Shown here piece after piece: positions 35,901-47,362 of a stretch of DNA of 64,000 bases (position 1 is its first letter; each line of letters opens with the position of its first letter). The position numbers were made by a program, and so were the translations under genes. Source of the DNA: Agrypnia vestita (Eukaryota; Arthropoda; Insecta; Trichoptera; Phryganeidae); assembly GCA_016648135.1 (NCBI GenBank), contig JADDOH010000317.1, positions 487,703-551,702 of the forward strand, written 5' to 3'. Under the pieces are notes generated by a model. It was not told the origin of the DNA. It did not search any database and saw only the letters and a list, made by a program, of their open reading frames with translations.

Positions 35901-36999
35901 AATTATATCTTAATTGGATCCCACTCTCCTTCCTTTCCTGCATGTTTCATTTTTATTTATTATTTATTAATGTACTCAGTTATATCAACTTATTTTTTGT
36001 TTAGTTTCTAAGTATTTTTAGTTTATTAATTTATATTATTACGTATCTTAACACCCTGTTCAAGTAAGCTTACCGAGTATGTATTTTTTTCAGAATATTT
36101 TGAGTATGTTCAAATTTTTCAAGAACACTTATATTTATTTTATTTTAAGGAATACTTTACCACATAAAAAATTGTTTCGTCTCTATAAGACATCTATAAT
36201 ATATGTATATATTTTTTTATTAGATGTTCACTATTATAATAGTAAGTTCATTTCTTGCACTCTTTCTTTCTTATTTAATTTATAATAAATAAATAAATAT
36301 TGAACATAAAATTGAAGAGATTATTGTAACTCCGTACATGTGCTCTGTCGTAGATATTAATCAAAAAATAAAAAAATGTGTATGTAAATCGTAAAAATAA
36401 TATATCTGATATTTTAATAAGTTTAACGGAACAGTAGGTACTATACATTTATATTAACAATTGCCGGATGCTTTTCAAGGGTCAGTTATTCCGCCAAACG
36501 CTTTGAAGCCTTATAAATAATCATGTCATTTACGTTGTAGTGACAAATCTGAATGTTACATATTTTATTCGAGCCACTGTTTGCCTGATACCTTATATTT
36601 TAACGTTATACTTAGATATTTTTTGTACCTCTATTACCTGTTATCTGCCAAAATCCCCTGAACTCAAATGTTATAATATCCAAACCATATTATCTAGTAC
36701 AGTGTCTATCTACAGAAAATATTTCAGGTTTGATACTATAACGTAAGTCAGGCGGTCGCTGACTTCTACTCTAATACGTAGAACGCCTATAAAAGACACC
36801 TCATAAATTGTGCTGACAGTAACAATGAATACAGAGTGAATGAAGAATGTACAGCTGTCGACCATAATTTTCATGTCCAACCCTTCACAAAACCAGTAAT
36901 ATATTTACACATGGAAGGGTGATATACATAAGAAAGCAGTTGACAAAGGCACGTGCGAAACATTCATGAATATCTTCTGTAACTCTGCGTTTATCCAAA
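29986..36999. other. Seven kilobases with no supported gene
   Basis: AT-rich DNA. Open frames of 60-99 codons (30286-30585, 34804-35097 and others) carry no recognisable domains. A short block at 35191-35215 (GTTACGGACGTTACACGAAG) is shared with about 11680. Short tandem TGCTATGCTAGC units lie near 33690-33730. The stretch could be intron or intergenic sequence; nothing visible decides. Confidence 0.5.
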
Positions 37000-37428
37000 G
37001 GGTTCGAAACAATGCTTCTAAATGGCAAATCGCAAAAAATATTGCGAATTCCTAGACTAGCAAACGGATACGAGCAGCTTGACGTTTTTGCCATCAACTT
37101 TATAATATTCAAACATATTTTAAAAGGTGTATTGAAAGATTACTTGTTTAAATCGCCTATATTATGTTTTTTTAAGCTTGTGCTATCGCTGTATACTTGC
37201 TTTCTACATTATGTTTTTTTTGTATTTTTTATTATATTATGCTTTTTTTAAGCTTTCTACTTTATATTATTTATTGTTTTATTTGTAGTTCTTAGGCTTT
37301 CACTGTGTAACAATTTCTTTTAATTTCTCAATTTAATTTGAAGTGTTCATTCATTTGATGTACACTTTACTTTTTTTGTAAAAGCCCCAAAGGGCTTTTA
37401 TAAATAAATTTATTTATTTAAATTATGA
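37000..37428 (+). mobile_element. LINE 3' end, plus strand
   Basis: This is the same 3' segment as 5617-6091 in the opposite orientation. The frame from 37012 (MLLNGKSQKILRIPRLANGY and on) may be the last, decayed part of a reverse-transcriptase ORF. An AT-rich UTR follows, then GTAAAAGCCCCAAAGGGCTT at about 37379, which folds as a short hairpin, and a terminal TAAATAAATTTATTTATTTA tract. Hairpin plus short-repeat tail is usual for non-LTR elements. Confidence 0.65.
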
Positions 37429-38453
37429 ATAATTATTCATATTGGTAGATTTACGATTTAGATGTAAATCTGTGAAGATAGAAATGTTCATAATTTATTC
37501 TCTCTGTCCGAGATATGCAATGAATAATACCTTTTATTGGTTTACAATGCACGCGTATTATATAAAGATGAATTGCATAGACGCATCAGTAGCGCAGTCA
37601 CATTTTTTTAGAGAAGTTCTTAAAATTTGCTTTGTTAACAAAGTGGCGCAAATTGTATATTTGACACAAAAATATGTTAACATCAATTTGGTTAATTGGA
37701 TAAAAAATAAAAACGAACTTAATAATTACTTTATCTTAGATGCTGGAACATCAGAAATAAATAAATAGTTCTCTAAATTATTTTGAATTTTAGGTTTTGT
37801 TTATTGAATGAATTATTTAGTATGGACAGTAAAGATAAATTGAACAGAAACCCTCACTGGTGATTAACACTGAATTTATTTGTGATGTTTCAAACGCTGG
37901 TTGAAAAATACTGTCTTGAAATAACCCAGTGGAATCGAAGTTGAAAATAGTGAATGGTACCCACCATTTTATGAGAAAAAGCTCTCCTATCGGCCCTGCT
38001 TGACATTGGCATTGACTTGGGAACTAATAAGGAGAAGGACTGAAGCTTGTGTAAAGCTCGCGCCGCCCTGGGCTGCGTTCACCACGCGCGATGGCATGCG
38101 CTGAGGTCTTCTAGTGTTCATTGCTCCCTGCTCTGCCGCGAGTATTTGCGACCGTGCTCCTCCCACCACATAATTTATTATTTCATAATTTTTCCACAAC
38201 ACGAGTTTTGTAAAAGTTGCATGTGTACGAAAACAAAGTAATTTTTTAGCGGAGTAAGCTATTTTACTCATTATGTTATTGTGTTATCTTAAATAATCTT
38301 TGTATAATCTGTTGAAGCTTATAAGAAGATCAATGTCTCATTTTGTACTCACTTCTAGTTTGCTCAGATTGTACCTACTGTTTCTTTCACAAGAAAACTA
38401 TATAAAATTAAATAAGAGAAACTACTAGTTACAAATTCAATTTTTATATGTAT
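37429..38453. other. No supported gene
   Basis: The 108-codon plus frame at 37442-37768 has no recognisable domain. GC-raised sequence at 38040-38165 carries open frames on both strands (94 and 64 codons) with no known motif and looks like part of an interspersed repeat. Confidence 0.45.
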
Positions 38454-38790
38454 GTATGTTCTGAGAACAGAGTTACTGTATGTTGTACCCAGGGGATGAT
38501 TAATTAAGTAACATTAGATTATAGAAGTCTCACTTTAAAATATAGAGGTATCATTACCAGCTGCGAAATCTTAGTAAGTATATTAACTAGTTCATGAGAA
38601 AAGACTACGGAAGAAGAAAAAGAATTGGAACATGTAAACAATTACCAAAAATTCGATAATGTGTGGATGTTCTTACGATGGAATTGGTGAACGTTGCATT
38701 GTGTAAAATGATCACTAGAGCCAGCTCTTGCTGGAACATCCCATAAAAAGACTTCCATATATATGTTTCTCGTATAAATAGCTGTGAGAC
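38454..38790 (-). repeat. Dispersed repeat D, copy 2
   Basis: Reverse complement matches 8139-8470 over much of its length (ATGCAACGTTCACCAATTCC and AAGAACATCCACACATTATC are the best blocks). The end near 38454-38480 matches 8580-8610 in the direct orientation. Confidence 0.7.
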
Positions 38791-39461
38791 ATCTATAATT
38801 TATCTTAAACAATGTGTCAAATTTCATTCAATACACGTGCCTTAAACCAATTAGTTGCACACGCCAACGTCTAATTATTATTAAGTCCTAAGCAGAACAA
38901 TATATTGTGGACTATTGTAGAGTGGGTCTAATCAGTGCCAAATTTTAATACATTGTATTGTGGCCAGAGTCGGGATTATGTGCTAAATTTCAGCACTTTA
39001 AATGCATTAGAAATGTCAATAATATGGTGGCATTTTTGTGGAATCAACTCAAGATGTTACAATTACCTGGGGGATAGTTAGGTAGTGGGTTTGCTATAAA
39101 ATAATGATTACCAAGCAACCGTGGGTCGGATTTTAACTAGAATGTCATCTTCATGTGCATCTTCAGACTGTTGCTTTTTTAGATGTGTCTTCTTCGTTGA
39201 AAATTCTCGTTGAATGTATTTACTAACAATCAGTTGACAATCTGTATATTTAAAAACAAGATGTGTACCTAAGTAGGTACTTGAATTTATTTGACGGTGT
39301 TATAAAGAGGATGATGCGTCTTAAAATGGAAAAATGAAAGCAATAATATTATATTCATTTTGTTTATTTTATATTAATTTTTAATGCTACAATAGGCACA
39401 ATTACTGTAGTAAAACGCATTACAAAAACCAGGCTTGAGAAAATCAAATAAGTATATTGTG
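38791..39461. other. No supported feature
   Basis: AT-rich DNA without recognised genes or repeats. Confidence 0.5.
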
Positions 39462-39535
39462 GCTCGACTCCAAGTGAGGAGTCGAACCCGGTACCCCCGT
39501 AATGGATGGCCAGTGTCATGCCAACTGGATTGCGA
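39462..39535 (-). repeat. tRNA-like sequence, minus strand
   Basis: On the minus strand a B box GGGTTCGACTCC (39477-39488) lies downstream of an A-box-like CCAGTTGGCATGAC. No clean acceptor stem, so a tRNA pseudogene or SINE head. Confidence 0.5.
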
Positions 39536-40145
39536 AGGTCACATTTATTTCTGTATTAACAGTTATGACAAGGAAAGAAATTAATCACAAATATAATGGA
39601 ATATATAAAATTTTCCATTTTGAATAGAAATGATACAGTGTCTCGTATGTAACTGCAATATATTATTAATTTAAATAAAATAAAAGGAATGTTAATTAAA
39701 AAAATACTTGCCTCTCCCCGCGGATTATTTTTTCGAGCGCTGCTTGAATTAATGATTACAATCGAAACGCGCTGCTCTGTAATTTTTTATGTCAGAAAAT
39801 TGCGCTGAGCATTAGCTGCACAGTAACTCGTGATGAGGGATTTAAAAAAACATTTTAATTTATATCTGAAAACACAATACATGACCTATATCGCAGGGAT
39901 CAAGCGGAATTCTAGAAGAATTCTATGCGATGACCCGATAGCAACATGTTATCGTTGCGGTCATATTGAAGGGGTAAGATTGCGTCATGTTTAACATCCG
40001 ATATTTTTCCTCCCGGCAAAATGACAAGGTTTTGTCATAGATTGGCATACTTGCAAAGTATATTTACTTTTCATTATCATTATAAAAAATAAAAATAAAA
40101 CCTCAAAATGCGATTGCCGGATTTTTGTACTGAGTTGACCATTGA
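39536..40145. other. No supported feature
   Basis: AT-rich DNA upstream of the serpin relic. No upstream serpin exon or promoter is recognised. Confidence 0.5.
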
Positions 40146-40761
40146 CTGCCTGAAGACGCCATCTTCTTCGGATTACGTGCTGGAACTGGGTTCCCGCACT
40201 TAAACGACTCCGTTAACGTCTCGCAGAAGTATGCGGCGACCCTCAAGGACTCGTATAAGACCGATGTCGTGAAGTTGGACGTCACCAAGCCGGAGGAGAC
40301 CGTGAAGGATGCCAACAAGTGGGTGTTTGAAGCCACCAAAGGAAACATCGATAGGCTGCTGTTTAGGGATGATCTTACCGACGTGGTGCTTCTCTCGCTG
40401 TCAACCATCTACTTCAACGCCACTTGGGAGAACCAATTTGAGTACATGGCCACAAAAACTGATAAATTCTACCTTGACGGAAATAAAACAGTTAATGTTC
40501 AATTTATGAACCACGTGCACAAGTTCCAATTCTTAGGATCCAGGGATTCGGAAGCCAAAATTTTGAGGCTGCCATTTGTGGCAGACGGACTATCGATGAC
40601 AATTTTGCTGCCCAACACCATCAACGGCCTTCTTGATTTAGAGTAGTAGAATAGAGTAGCTGACACCCACCGACATTCGACAGCATATGACGGTTTTGCG
40701 AAATGTTGATGTGAGACTCACGTTACCCAAGTTCAAATACGACTTTGAATCCCAGCTTTGA
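40146..40761 (+). pseudogene. Serpin pseudogene (middle part of a serine-protease inhibitor)
   Basis: Serpins inhibit serine proteases by trapping them with a reactive-centre loop. One frame runs from about 40146 to a TAG at 40644-40646 and contains VSQKYAATLKDSYKTDVVKL, ANKWVFEATKGNIDRLL, then LSTIYFNATWENQF (the conserved N-IYF-W strand), then FYLDGNKTVNVQFMNH, LRLPFVADGLSMTILLP. After two stop codons and a +1 frame change, LTPTDIRQHMTVL and LTLPKFKYDFESQL follow, ending at TGA 40759-40761. The start, helices A-C, the final helices and the reactive-centre loop are missing, so it cannot inhibit a protease. About 200 codons run without an intron, which suggests a retrocopy or a fragment from a long exon. 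G+C is well above the surroundings. Confidence 0.9.
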
Positions 40762-41026
40762 TAATCTTATCGTCATGTACACGAGAATTTCTTTCGATTC
40801 TATCCTAGGATTAGTGCACTTTCATTGTGTCGATTTCCTTTTAATATATAAATTAGGTGAGTTTTCGCTCTGAAGGTAGGTACATTTCATATAGATTTTC
40901 AAATAGAAAAATAGTTCATTTCCATAATGCTATTATAGTATAATAATAATAATATAGACATTTTTCTTTCATTCTTCATTTTTCTTTATTCAGACAATTT
41001 TCTTTTGTGTGGTTCAAGTTAGACTG

Positions 41027-41285
41027 TCACACCGTGACAGTTCCGTCGGTATGCCTTTTGGCAAAGGCCTCCTCCGATCGTTTCCATTTCTTCGTACCTT
41101 TTACTTTTCTGGTCCATTTGCCCCTTGCTGCAGCCTCGATCTCATCTACCCATCTTCGAAAAGGCCCGCCTCGTTTCCTTTTCTCGCGTCTCGCGAACCA
41201 GTACACGATTGTTTTTGATCATTTCTCTCTTCCCCCGATTGTGTGTCCAATCCATTTCCATTTGAACCTTCCGATGGATACTTCA
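41027..41285 (-). mobile_element. LINE relic: C-terminal reverse-transcriptase end, minus strand
   Basis: Minus-strand frame contains FKWKWIGHTIGG, then an internal TGA, then GGPFRRWVDEIEAAARGKW and KKWKRSEEAFAKRHTDGTVT, ending at the stop at 41027-41029. W-W-GH followed by GGPFRRWVDEI and a final EAFA-RH is a standard C-terminus of insect and crustacean non-LTR polyproteins. Only one internal stop is seen, so this copy is younger than the relic at 641-1021. The plus-strand open frames at 41007-41312 are shadows of this fragment. Confidence 0.85.
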
Positions 41286-41504
41286 TTCTTCGTGTTTGTT
41301 TGTACTTATTGAATTCCTTATTCTATCTGATTTAGTGATAAATTTCCCCCACATTAAAACGCTATTTACAAAAAAACTGCGGTATAGGTAAGTAATTATT
41401 ATTGTTTAAATAGAAATGCGTGTCACATTAATATCCTTAATATTTTCAAACTCAGCTTAACGTTTTTACTAGAAAATAGGACTATCTGACTAGCCGGTCT
41501 CCTG

Positions 41505-41577
41505 GAATATTACTCGAACTCCCAACCAGTAGATCACTACGCGAAAATCTTACCCATTAAGCCAACGAGCATCTCAA
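41505..41577 (-). repeat. tRNA-like sequence, minus strand
   Basis: On the minus strand TGGCTTAATGGGTAAG (A box) is followed by GGGAGTTCGAGTAAT (weak B box). Degenerate; a tRNA pseudogene or SINE head. Confidence 0.45.
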
Positions 41578-41779
41578 TTAACTAATTATAACCTTTTGTC
41601 ACATAAATGTATGTACATCTTTCGCACAATGTACATATGTACGGGTTTTGGAGACAAGACAATTTCCTTAGAAAAAATCTTTGTAAAGGTAGTACGTCTA
41701 TCTTTTTCGTCTAATTTTATGTAAGCTTTACATCTTAATTTTATTCCTTCGGTAATGCTTTGTATTAAAACACAGCGGG

Positions 41780-42010
41780 CGTATTGTGAAAACGTGGTAT
41801 GCGGGAGGGTGGGCAGCGGGCAGCGGGCACCCGACAGCCGCCTCCCCGCCGCCGCGGCGCCGTGCCGGGGCTGCGCTCCGTCCCTCCGGTGCCGCCCCCC
41901 TAGCTCCTCCTCCTGTACTGGCGGTGCTTCCATCACGCTAGGGAGATGTCTGCACGACGGGGGCCTCCGATCTCCACCGGAAAGACTCGGCACACCGAGA
42001 TCGATCCGTC
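41780..42010. promoter_or_regulatory. Isolated GC/CpG-rich island; possible promoter or first exon
   Basis: About 230 bp with dense CpG, by far the most GC-rich stretch in an AT-rich window, with no match to the repeats found here. On the minus strand an ATG near 41936 opens a frame beginning MEAPPVQEEELGGRHRRDG within a longer open frame (41586-41993). The plus strand is also open (41755-42114). Long open frames are expected in GC-rich DNA, so coding status is uncertain. It could be the promoter and first exon of a gene on either strand, or a GC-rich repeat. Confidence 0.35.
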
Positions 42011-42157
42011 ACAATTGTGTGAGATCAGCGAGACTCCTATTTTACATCACGTTTTACAATACCAATCTAGAATATTTCTCTTCCCTTAACTTGGTTTCGG
42101 TTTTGGTTTTGTAGGAATATACGCGTAATATGCGATATACATATATCGATGGTATGT

Positions 42158-42347
42158 ACCTACAGGTCTTCCCATTTAAGAAATACAATCGAATTGGTAT
42201 GTGTAAGCCGTCTATACGACGCGCATTGTTTAGTTAGGTTTGTATTTACGGGTATAAACACCGGCACAGCGAAACAATGTGCCCCGTTCACGCTACATAC
42301 ACGTACTAATTCGATTGTATTTCTTAAATGGAAAGAGGTCTACCTGT
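42158..42347. mobile_element. Foldback MITE, family A, copy 2
   Basis: Same hairpin design as 188-378: GAAATACAATCGAATTGGTA on the left pairs with TACTAATTCGATTGTATTTC on the right, around a central TTTACGGGTATAAACACC. The 66-codon open frame here is not a gene. Confidence 0.8.
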
Positions 42348-43754
42348 GAGCGCTTTAAGTGGCCAATATCGTTGATGTCGATTGTTTGATAAACTTGTGA
42401 TGACCCCGTTAGATAGAGGGGTCTTCCTAACGTATAATTCGATGAATTTTGTATTAATAATTTATTTAAAAGGCCGTTGCTTAATCGCCGCGAGTTGATA
42501 TTTAATTTTAGCTATTATATTCAATTAATTTGCCAACTCCTGGCCGCGGCTAACAATGTGATGAATCCTATGGGGTGACCCGTCAAAAATACGTCGTGAA
42601 AAATAATATTTAATAATATAAATTTCATTGCAATGAATAAAGTCATTTGCCGTATGATGTTAGTGAAAATAGTTGTATGGCTCGGGTGGCAACGGCTGAG
42701 GTCGACAGATACGCTGTAGCTATAAAAGGATCGCGGAATAAAATATTATACCTTCTTGAAATATTATAAATAATGTATTCTATACAATATTAATACTCTG
42801 CCTGTGCTAACTATACATTTAACTAAAATATATATTATTAACTGGAAATAATTATTCTGTGAAAATTGAGCTTTTGAATGCTAAATTAACTAAAAATATT
42901 AACTAAAATATTTCTAACATCTTGGGTTCGCATACTATATTGAAAATACCTAATTCCCTTTGCATTTACTAAGTATATTACCTAAATAGCCACAGCTATA
43001 CCATCCTGTCCGTCAGGGACGAAACATAAAACGTAGTTATATTTCTAAAAGTGCTACCTCTTACGCGACAAAAATACCTATTGCAGTCGGGCCATGAATA
43101 TGAACTATTTCCGCTTCATAATGGCGCCTGGAACCAATACTAAAAACCTCACTAGAAATAATAAATGCGACTAAATCTCGATAAATACAATATATACTAT
43201 TCGTAATACGTCGTTGAATTGGCACATGATTCGTCTAATGGATGAAGGACCCCGTTGTGTATCGTAATAACTTCAAATTCTTTTATAGGAGCAGTGTGGA
43301 AACAATTGCATAATATTATGTAATAAAAACATCTAACGAACCTAATAATCTATACATTTATGTTACAATAAAAATACGTACACTAGAAAGAATTTATGTA
43401 TTAGAAATAAAACATTTTCGATTTGAGACAAACCAGTAAAATCGTTCGAACGGCGCAAAGGGAAAAATTCACACATATTAAATAACACTGAAATTAATAA
43501 TTATAACACTTTGTATTAGCATATTCTTACCTTGAATGGTTCCGTCTTATACGTGCATGAACCTGTTCATATTAATTCCGTGGGAAAATAATACATATAT
43601 TTGCTATCTACGAAATACCACATTTTTTGAAGTGAAACTTCTTTATGAATAAATAGATAAGGTCTCGGGGATGGTTTGTTCGAAAGGATTCTACAACAGC
43701 CCGTGAGTTTATATGAAATAATAGTTTCTTTGAATGCTAAATTTTGGTTTTTTA
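42348..43754. other. No supported gene
   Basis: AT-rich DNA. A CCCGTCAAAAATACGTCG block near 42580 may be a scrap of repeat R1. Confidence 0.5.
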
Positions 43755-44060
43755 AACCCTCAGCATCTCTGCTGAGAGGGGTTGAGGCTCCGCGCCCGCC
43801 TAAACCCGGTGGCCGACTTCCTAAGTGACTAAACGACCCCCCTTGTTCCTCCGGAACTTACTGCATCCCGAGACTCTATCTCTTCTTTACGAGATGTGAT
43901 CCCGTGACGCCCTTCTTTTAGGCTTATAATTGAGAAGGCCGTACTCTTTTGGTACGAGTTTCTGATGATGTGTGTTGTCTTGAGGCGCCTTTCTTTTAGG
44001 CCGGTGTTTGAAGAATCATGTACTCTTTTGGTACGAATTGATGACGACATTAGCCTCCTT
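43755..44060. repeat. GC-raised repeat-like segment with internal tandem duplication
   Basis: A hairpin at the left (CCTCAGCA-TCTC-TGCTGAG) is followed by GC-rich sequence. Two imperfect units then begin CCCTTCTTTTAGGC (43911) and CCTTTCTTTTAGGC (43988), each ending GTACTCTTTTGGTACGA. The 73-codon minus frame at 43829-44050 spans the duplication and has no recognisable domain. Likely part of a retroelement UTR. Confidence 0.5.
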
Positions 44061-44635
44061 TGCGGGCATAGTCAGCGATGTTACAAATTATTGTGCAATC
44101 TCATTATGCCTTTTCAGAATGGCGTCCCACGATTCTGCATCTTGCAACATTTACTTTGGACAAATGTTAGAGTGTTAGTAACATATTTATAATATCCCAG
44201 CTATTCCATATGAGTGAATGATTTTTATATTTATTCTGGCCCTGTCTTTCTTACAGAGGACGAAATAGAAGTTAACGTTTCTATCAAGGTTTTACAGCAT
44301 TCAGGCATGAAAATCCTTCCAAAGTCAGAGAATTCACGACGTTGGTTTACGCTGTTTTGAGCAGGATGAGGCGCGAAGGTCGAGTCTAGTGGCCACTCCG
44401 ATCAACAAGGGAGGTCCCGCTTTTAAGAGTACCTCACAGGGGCTTGCGCGAATTCCAGGCTTATGACACGAGCGTCATCCACAACCTCACCTAGCTCAAC
44501 GTTCGTAAACCAGAAAACTCCAATTTCAGTTAGATCTCCCCATTCTGTCCTTTACTCGTCGTTCTGAAGCTACTTGTTAAGCCAGATGTACCGAGGTACT
44601 CAAATCATAAAGACTTGGCTGAAGACCGGATTGCG
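44061..44635. other. No supported gene
   Basis: Mixed-composition DNA. GGTCGAGTCTA at 44380 recurs at about 45510, but no larger match was found. Confidence 0.4.
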
Positions 44636-44950
44636 CAATACTTATGCAACACAGTTATTATAAGGCTACTAAGCATTTCTTATAGAATTACGTGTATTCA
44701 ATTATTAGTAAAAATAGTTTGAAAATCCCCATACTTTAAAATATATTCGTTCGGAAGAATTTCTCGTACGATTTGGATTGATATCTGGTTATGCAATACA
44801 TAACGCGTCGACAATTATTATGAATCTATTAAGCACTGCTTATAGAGCTCCGTAAAATCAATTGTTAATACAAATGGTATGAAAATCCCCATGCATCAAA
44901 ATATATTCGTTTGGGAGATATTCCCGTACGAATTGAGCCAAGATCACACA
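44636..44950 (+). repeat. Diverged tandem duplication, about 158-bp unit
   Basis: Unit 1 starts GCAATACTTATGCAAC at 44636, and unit 2 starts GCAATACATAACGCG at 44794. Shared blocks in order: CTTATAGA, AATTGTTA/AATTATTA, TGAAAATCCCCAT, AAAATATATTCGTT and CGTACGA. Confidence 0.75.
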
Positions 44951-45059
44951 AGAAATCGTGATATTAATTATACATTATTGCTCCGATTTTAAATCTTCCC
45001 AAAATAAATACATTTCAATAGTGAAAATAATTAATCGATAGATAATATAAATGTGTTCC

Positions 45060-45500
45060 TTAGCTGTTACACAGTGGCGGTATGATCCTCTCTGGTACTG
45101 ATGAATGGTAGATTCCTCCATACGTCCGGGCAGCAACTCCGTCCGCAAATGCTGTTCTGGAACTCAGGGCTCCGTCGGTAGTCTGTTGGGCAGCGCTCCC
45201 GCTCGCAAGTCTGGTCTCGAACTGAAGGGGCTGAGTATATGTGTTCGCTCCTTTTATAGTAACGATTGCACCATATCTCCGAAATCCACGCTAGTGCAGT
45301 GACTCATCCTATGCGCGATGACCTCACCGCCGGCGCTCGCCATTGGCCGGATTCAGTCATCAGGACGGTCGCCTCCGGCTCAACCCGTCGAAGGCAAAGC
45401 GCGCCTGTGATTGGTCCGTTTCGTTAAAATAATAGTAAAGCACTCGCTACACGCGAGACTTTCTGTTCCTATTCATAAATAATAAAGGCTCGTTCGCACC
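45060..45500 (-). promoter_or_regulatory. Promoter-like block on the minus strand, probably LTR-derived
   Basis: On the minus strand: two CCAAT boxes (near 45414 and 45347), a TATA box TATAAAAG (45258-45251) and an initiator TCAGTTC about 35 bp downstream (around 45223). The downstream part contains a tandem duplication with an exact 60-bp offset (GGGCAGC at 45128 and 45188), and TGTAACA occurs at 45071-45065. An ATG at 45121 opens 48 codons of unknown sequence to 44975. The layout suits a U3-R-U5 LTR or a cellular promoter. No gag, pol or paired LTR is found. Confidence 0.4.
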
Positions 45501-46576
45501 TACTCACAAGGTCGAGTCTATTAGGATTGGCAAACAATATTAATTTAACACAGAATTATATCTATGGTATAATAAAGATCTAAGAAATATTACTTGTATA
45601 GCTGAATATTCAATATTTTGTTAGCCTCTTGTAATACATAGAATCTTAAGAAGAAATATATCAGGCTTTTACTTTTAAACGATTCCAAACAGAAGAAATA
45701 TATTTTTGATGTCCATACTTGACTTTTTGAATATTATTATTTTAAGATTTTCTAAATTTATTAAATCTATGTCTATGTCGACCATCACAAACTAAACACA
45801 CGATGCGCGCAATATCGGGACTCGCCACATACACTTTTATTCCAACTGACCATTTGTTACATTTTGATAAACAATATTTAACTTTATGGTTATATTGTTA
45901 TGGGCTTATCTCTGGTTTTGCTTCTGTCAAAACAACAATCTTCCAGAGGCTTCTGAAATTTTTTCGTGTATGTTTTTATTTATTTTTATATTTATTTATT
46001 TATAAATATTTTCTAATCCGGCGTTAGTCACTGGGAGCTAGATTTGGATAAAATGGGGGGTGTTTAATCGATTGGAGCCCAGATTCATGAATAGCATCGA
46101 GATTGAAACCTTGTGAGCGGGACCATTGTTAACAATACACCAAATGTATATGTTTTATATATACAATACGTCCAACTCGTTACAGATAAATATCGCTTTT
46201 TTGTTTTATTTTTATTTTTTCATATACAATAAGATAATTGGCTCTAAAAGCACTAAGTCGTATTATAATGCTTTCTGCTAGTATAATTTTTACCGCTGGA
46301 TGGTACCGTAGATCATTATTCAAATTAAATTGTCAACAAAATTTAATACTGATCTGGGAAACGATATTTTCAGTTATTTTGAGTCGTACTTTTTAAAAAG
46401 AATGTATCAGCCCCGAAGAACAAAATTTATCTTCAAATTGTATTTACTGGTTAGAAGGTAAAACCATACATGTGAAATATAATATTATGTTTATTTTTGT
46501 ATACTTTTTCACTATTACTGCTATTTTTTTGTATTCTAATTTTATTACATTTATTAAATAATAATACTGTTCGTGT
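45501..46576. other. No supported gene
   Basis: AT-rich; the 74-codon frame at 45803-46027 has no recognisable domain and ends in a TTTATTTATTTAT tract. Confidence 0.5.
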
Positions 46577-46639
46577 CTTGTGCAAGACTGGGAAAGATGG
46601 AAGCGCCTTGTCGGGACTTTGCGCCCCCAAACTGCCTAG
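46577..46639 (+). mobile_element. LINE C-terminus scrap
   Basis: Twenty codons reading LVQDWERWKRLVGTLRPQTA before a stop. QDWERWKRLV resembles the QDR-W-RLV end of non-LTR polyproteins. Very short. Confidence 0.5.
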
Positions 46640-47241
46640 GGTAAGATAACCAAAAAGGTGGTAATTATTTTTGATCTCTATATTTTTATCTCATAATTCA
46701 CACATGTTGATGTTGTGTATACGTCTAACTCGTTGATATTAAATATTGTAATATGGATACCTAAAAAATAGTTCTGTATGATACACAAAAAAAAAAATCC
46801 TAAATGGTTTTACGAGTTCGACTGCTTCAAAAATTTCAAATCTCTTTAAATGCGATTATCTCAGAACTTGTTTTTATGACTTAATGCCTTCTGCCAGTAT
46901 ACCCTCGATATAATAATAAGTATAAAGGGCGTGCAGGGAGAACAAGAAGCATGGCATTTGTTTAAAAATATATTTGGAAAAAAAATCGAAATGAAATATT
47001 TATCTGGCAGAATATTATGAAATACTAAAAACAGAGTAATATGTTAATTATTGTGATAGGAATATTACGAGATTATGCCTCGTATTTCGGTGTCTTTTCA
47101 AAATATATGGTTAGAAATAGTCATGCTTCTTGTTCTCACTGCACGCCGTTGGCAGTAAGTAGTAATATTATTTGTAAAAGTTGATAGAAATCAGTTTGGT
47201 TCACCCACATCTTCTAATTTATTCACCATCCATCCTCAGCG
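46640..47241. other. No supported gene
   Basis: AT-rich DNA without recognised feature. Confidence 0.5.
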
Positions 47242-47362
47242 TTACAACCCTTGGTGGGTCCTAGCTGCCTCCAAGAAAGTCCTCCATGCTGCTCTGTCGC
47301 TGGCTGCCATCTTCCAGTTCTGCTGCCCCAGGGCCCGGCAGTCCGCAACGACACCATTTATT
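47242..47362 (-). mobile_element. LINE C-terminus, minus strand
   Basis: A minus-strand frame of about 38 codons reads DCRALGQQNWKMAASDRAAW and on to RTFLEAARTHQGL, closed by a stop at 47242-47244. NW-ASDR-AWR-EA is the usual last segment of insect non-LTR reverse transcriptases. It is intact over its short length but 5'-truncated. The plus frame at 47286-47471 is its shadow. Confidence 0.75.

Noticed and set aside
37442..37768. 108-codon plus-strand frame
   Set aside because: No motif, no plausible splice or promoter context, AT-biased residues.
40269..40646. Functional serpin gene starting at ATG 40269
   Set aside because: The frame is open well upstream with serpin-like residues, then broken by two stops and a frameshift, and it lacks the reactive-centre loop.
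41007..41312. 101-codon plus-strand frame
   Set aside because: Antisense shadow of the minus-strand LINE C-terminus.
44379..45520. GGTCGAGTCTA at both ends as paired LTR borders
   Set aside because: The match is only about 11 bp and the flanking sequences do not align.
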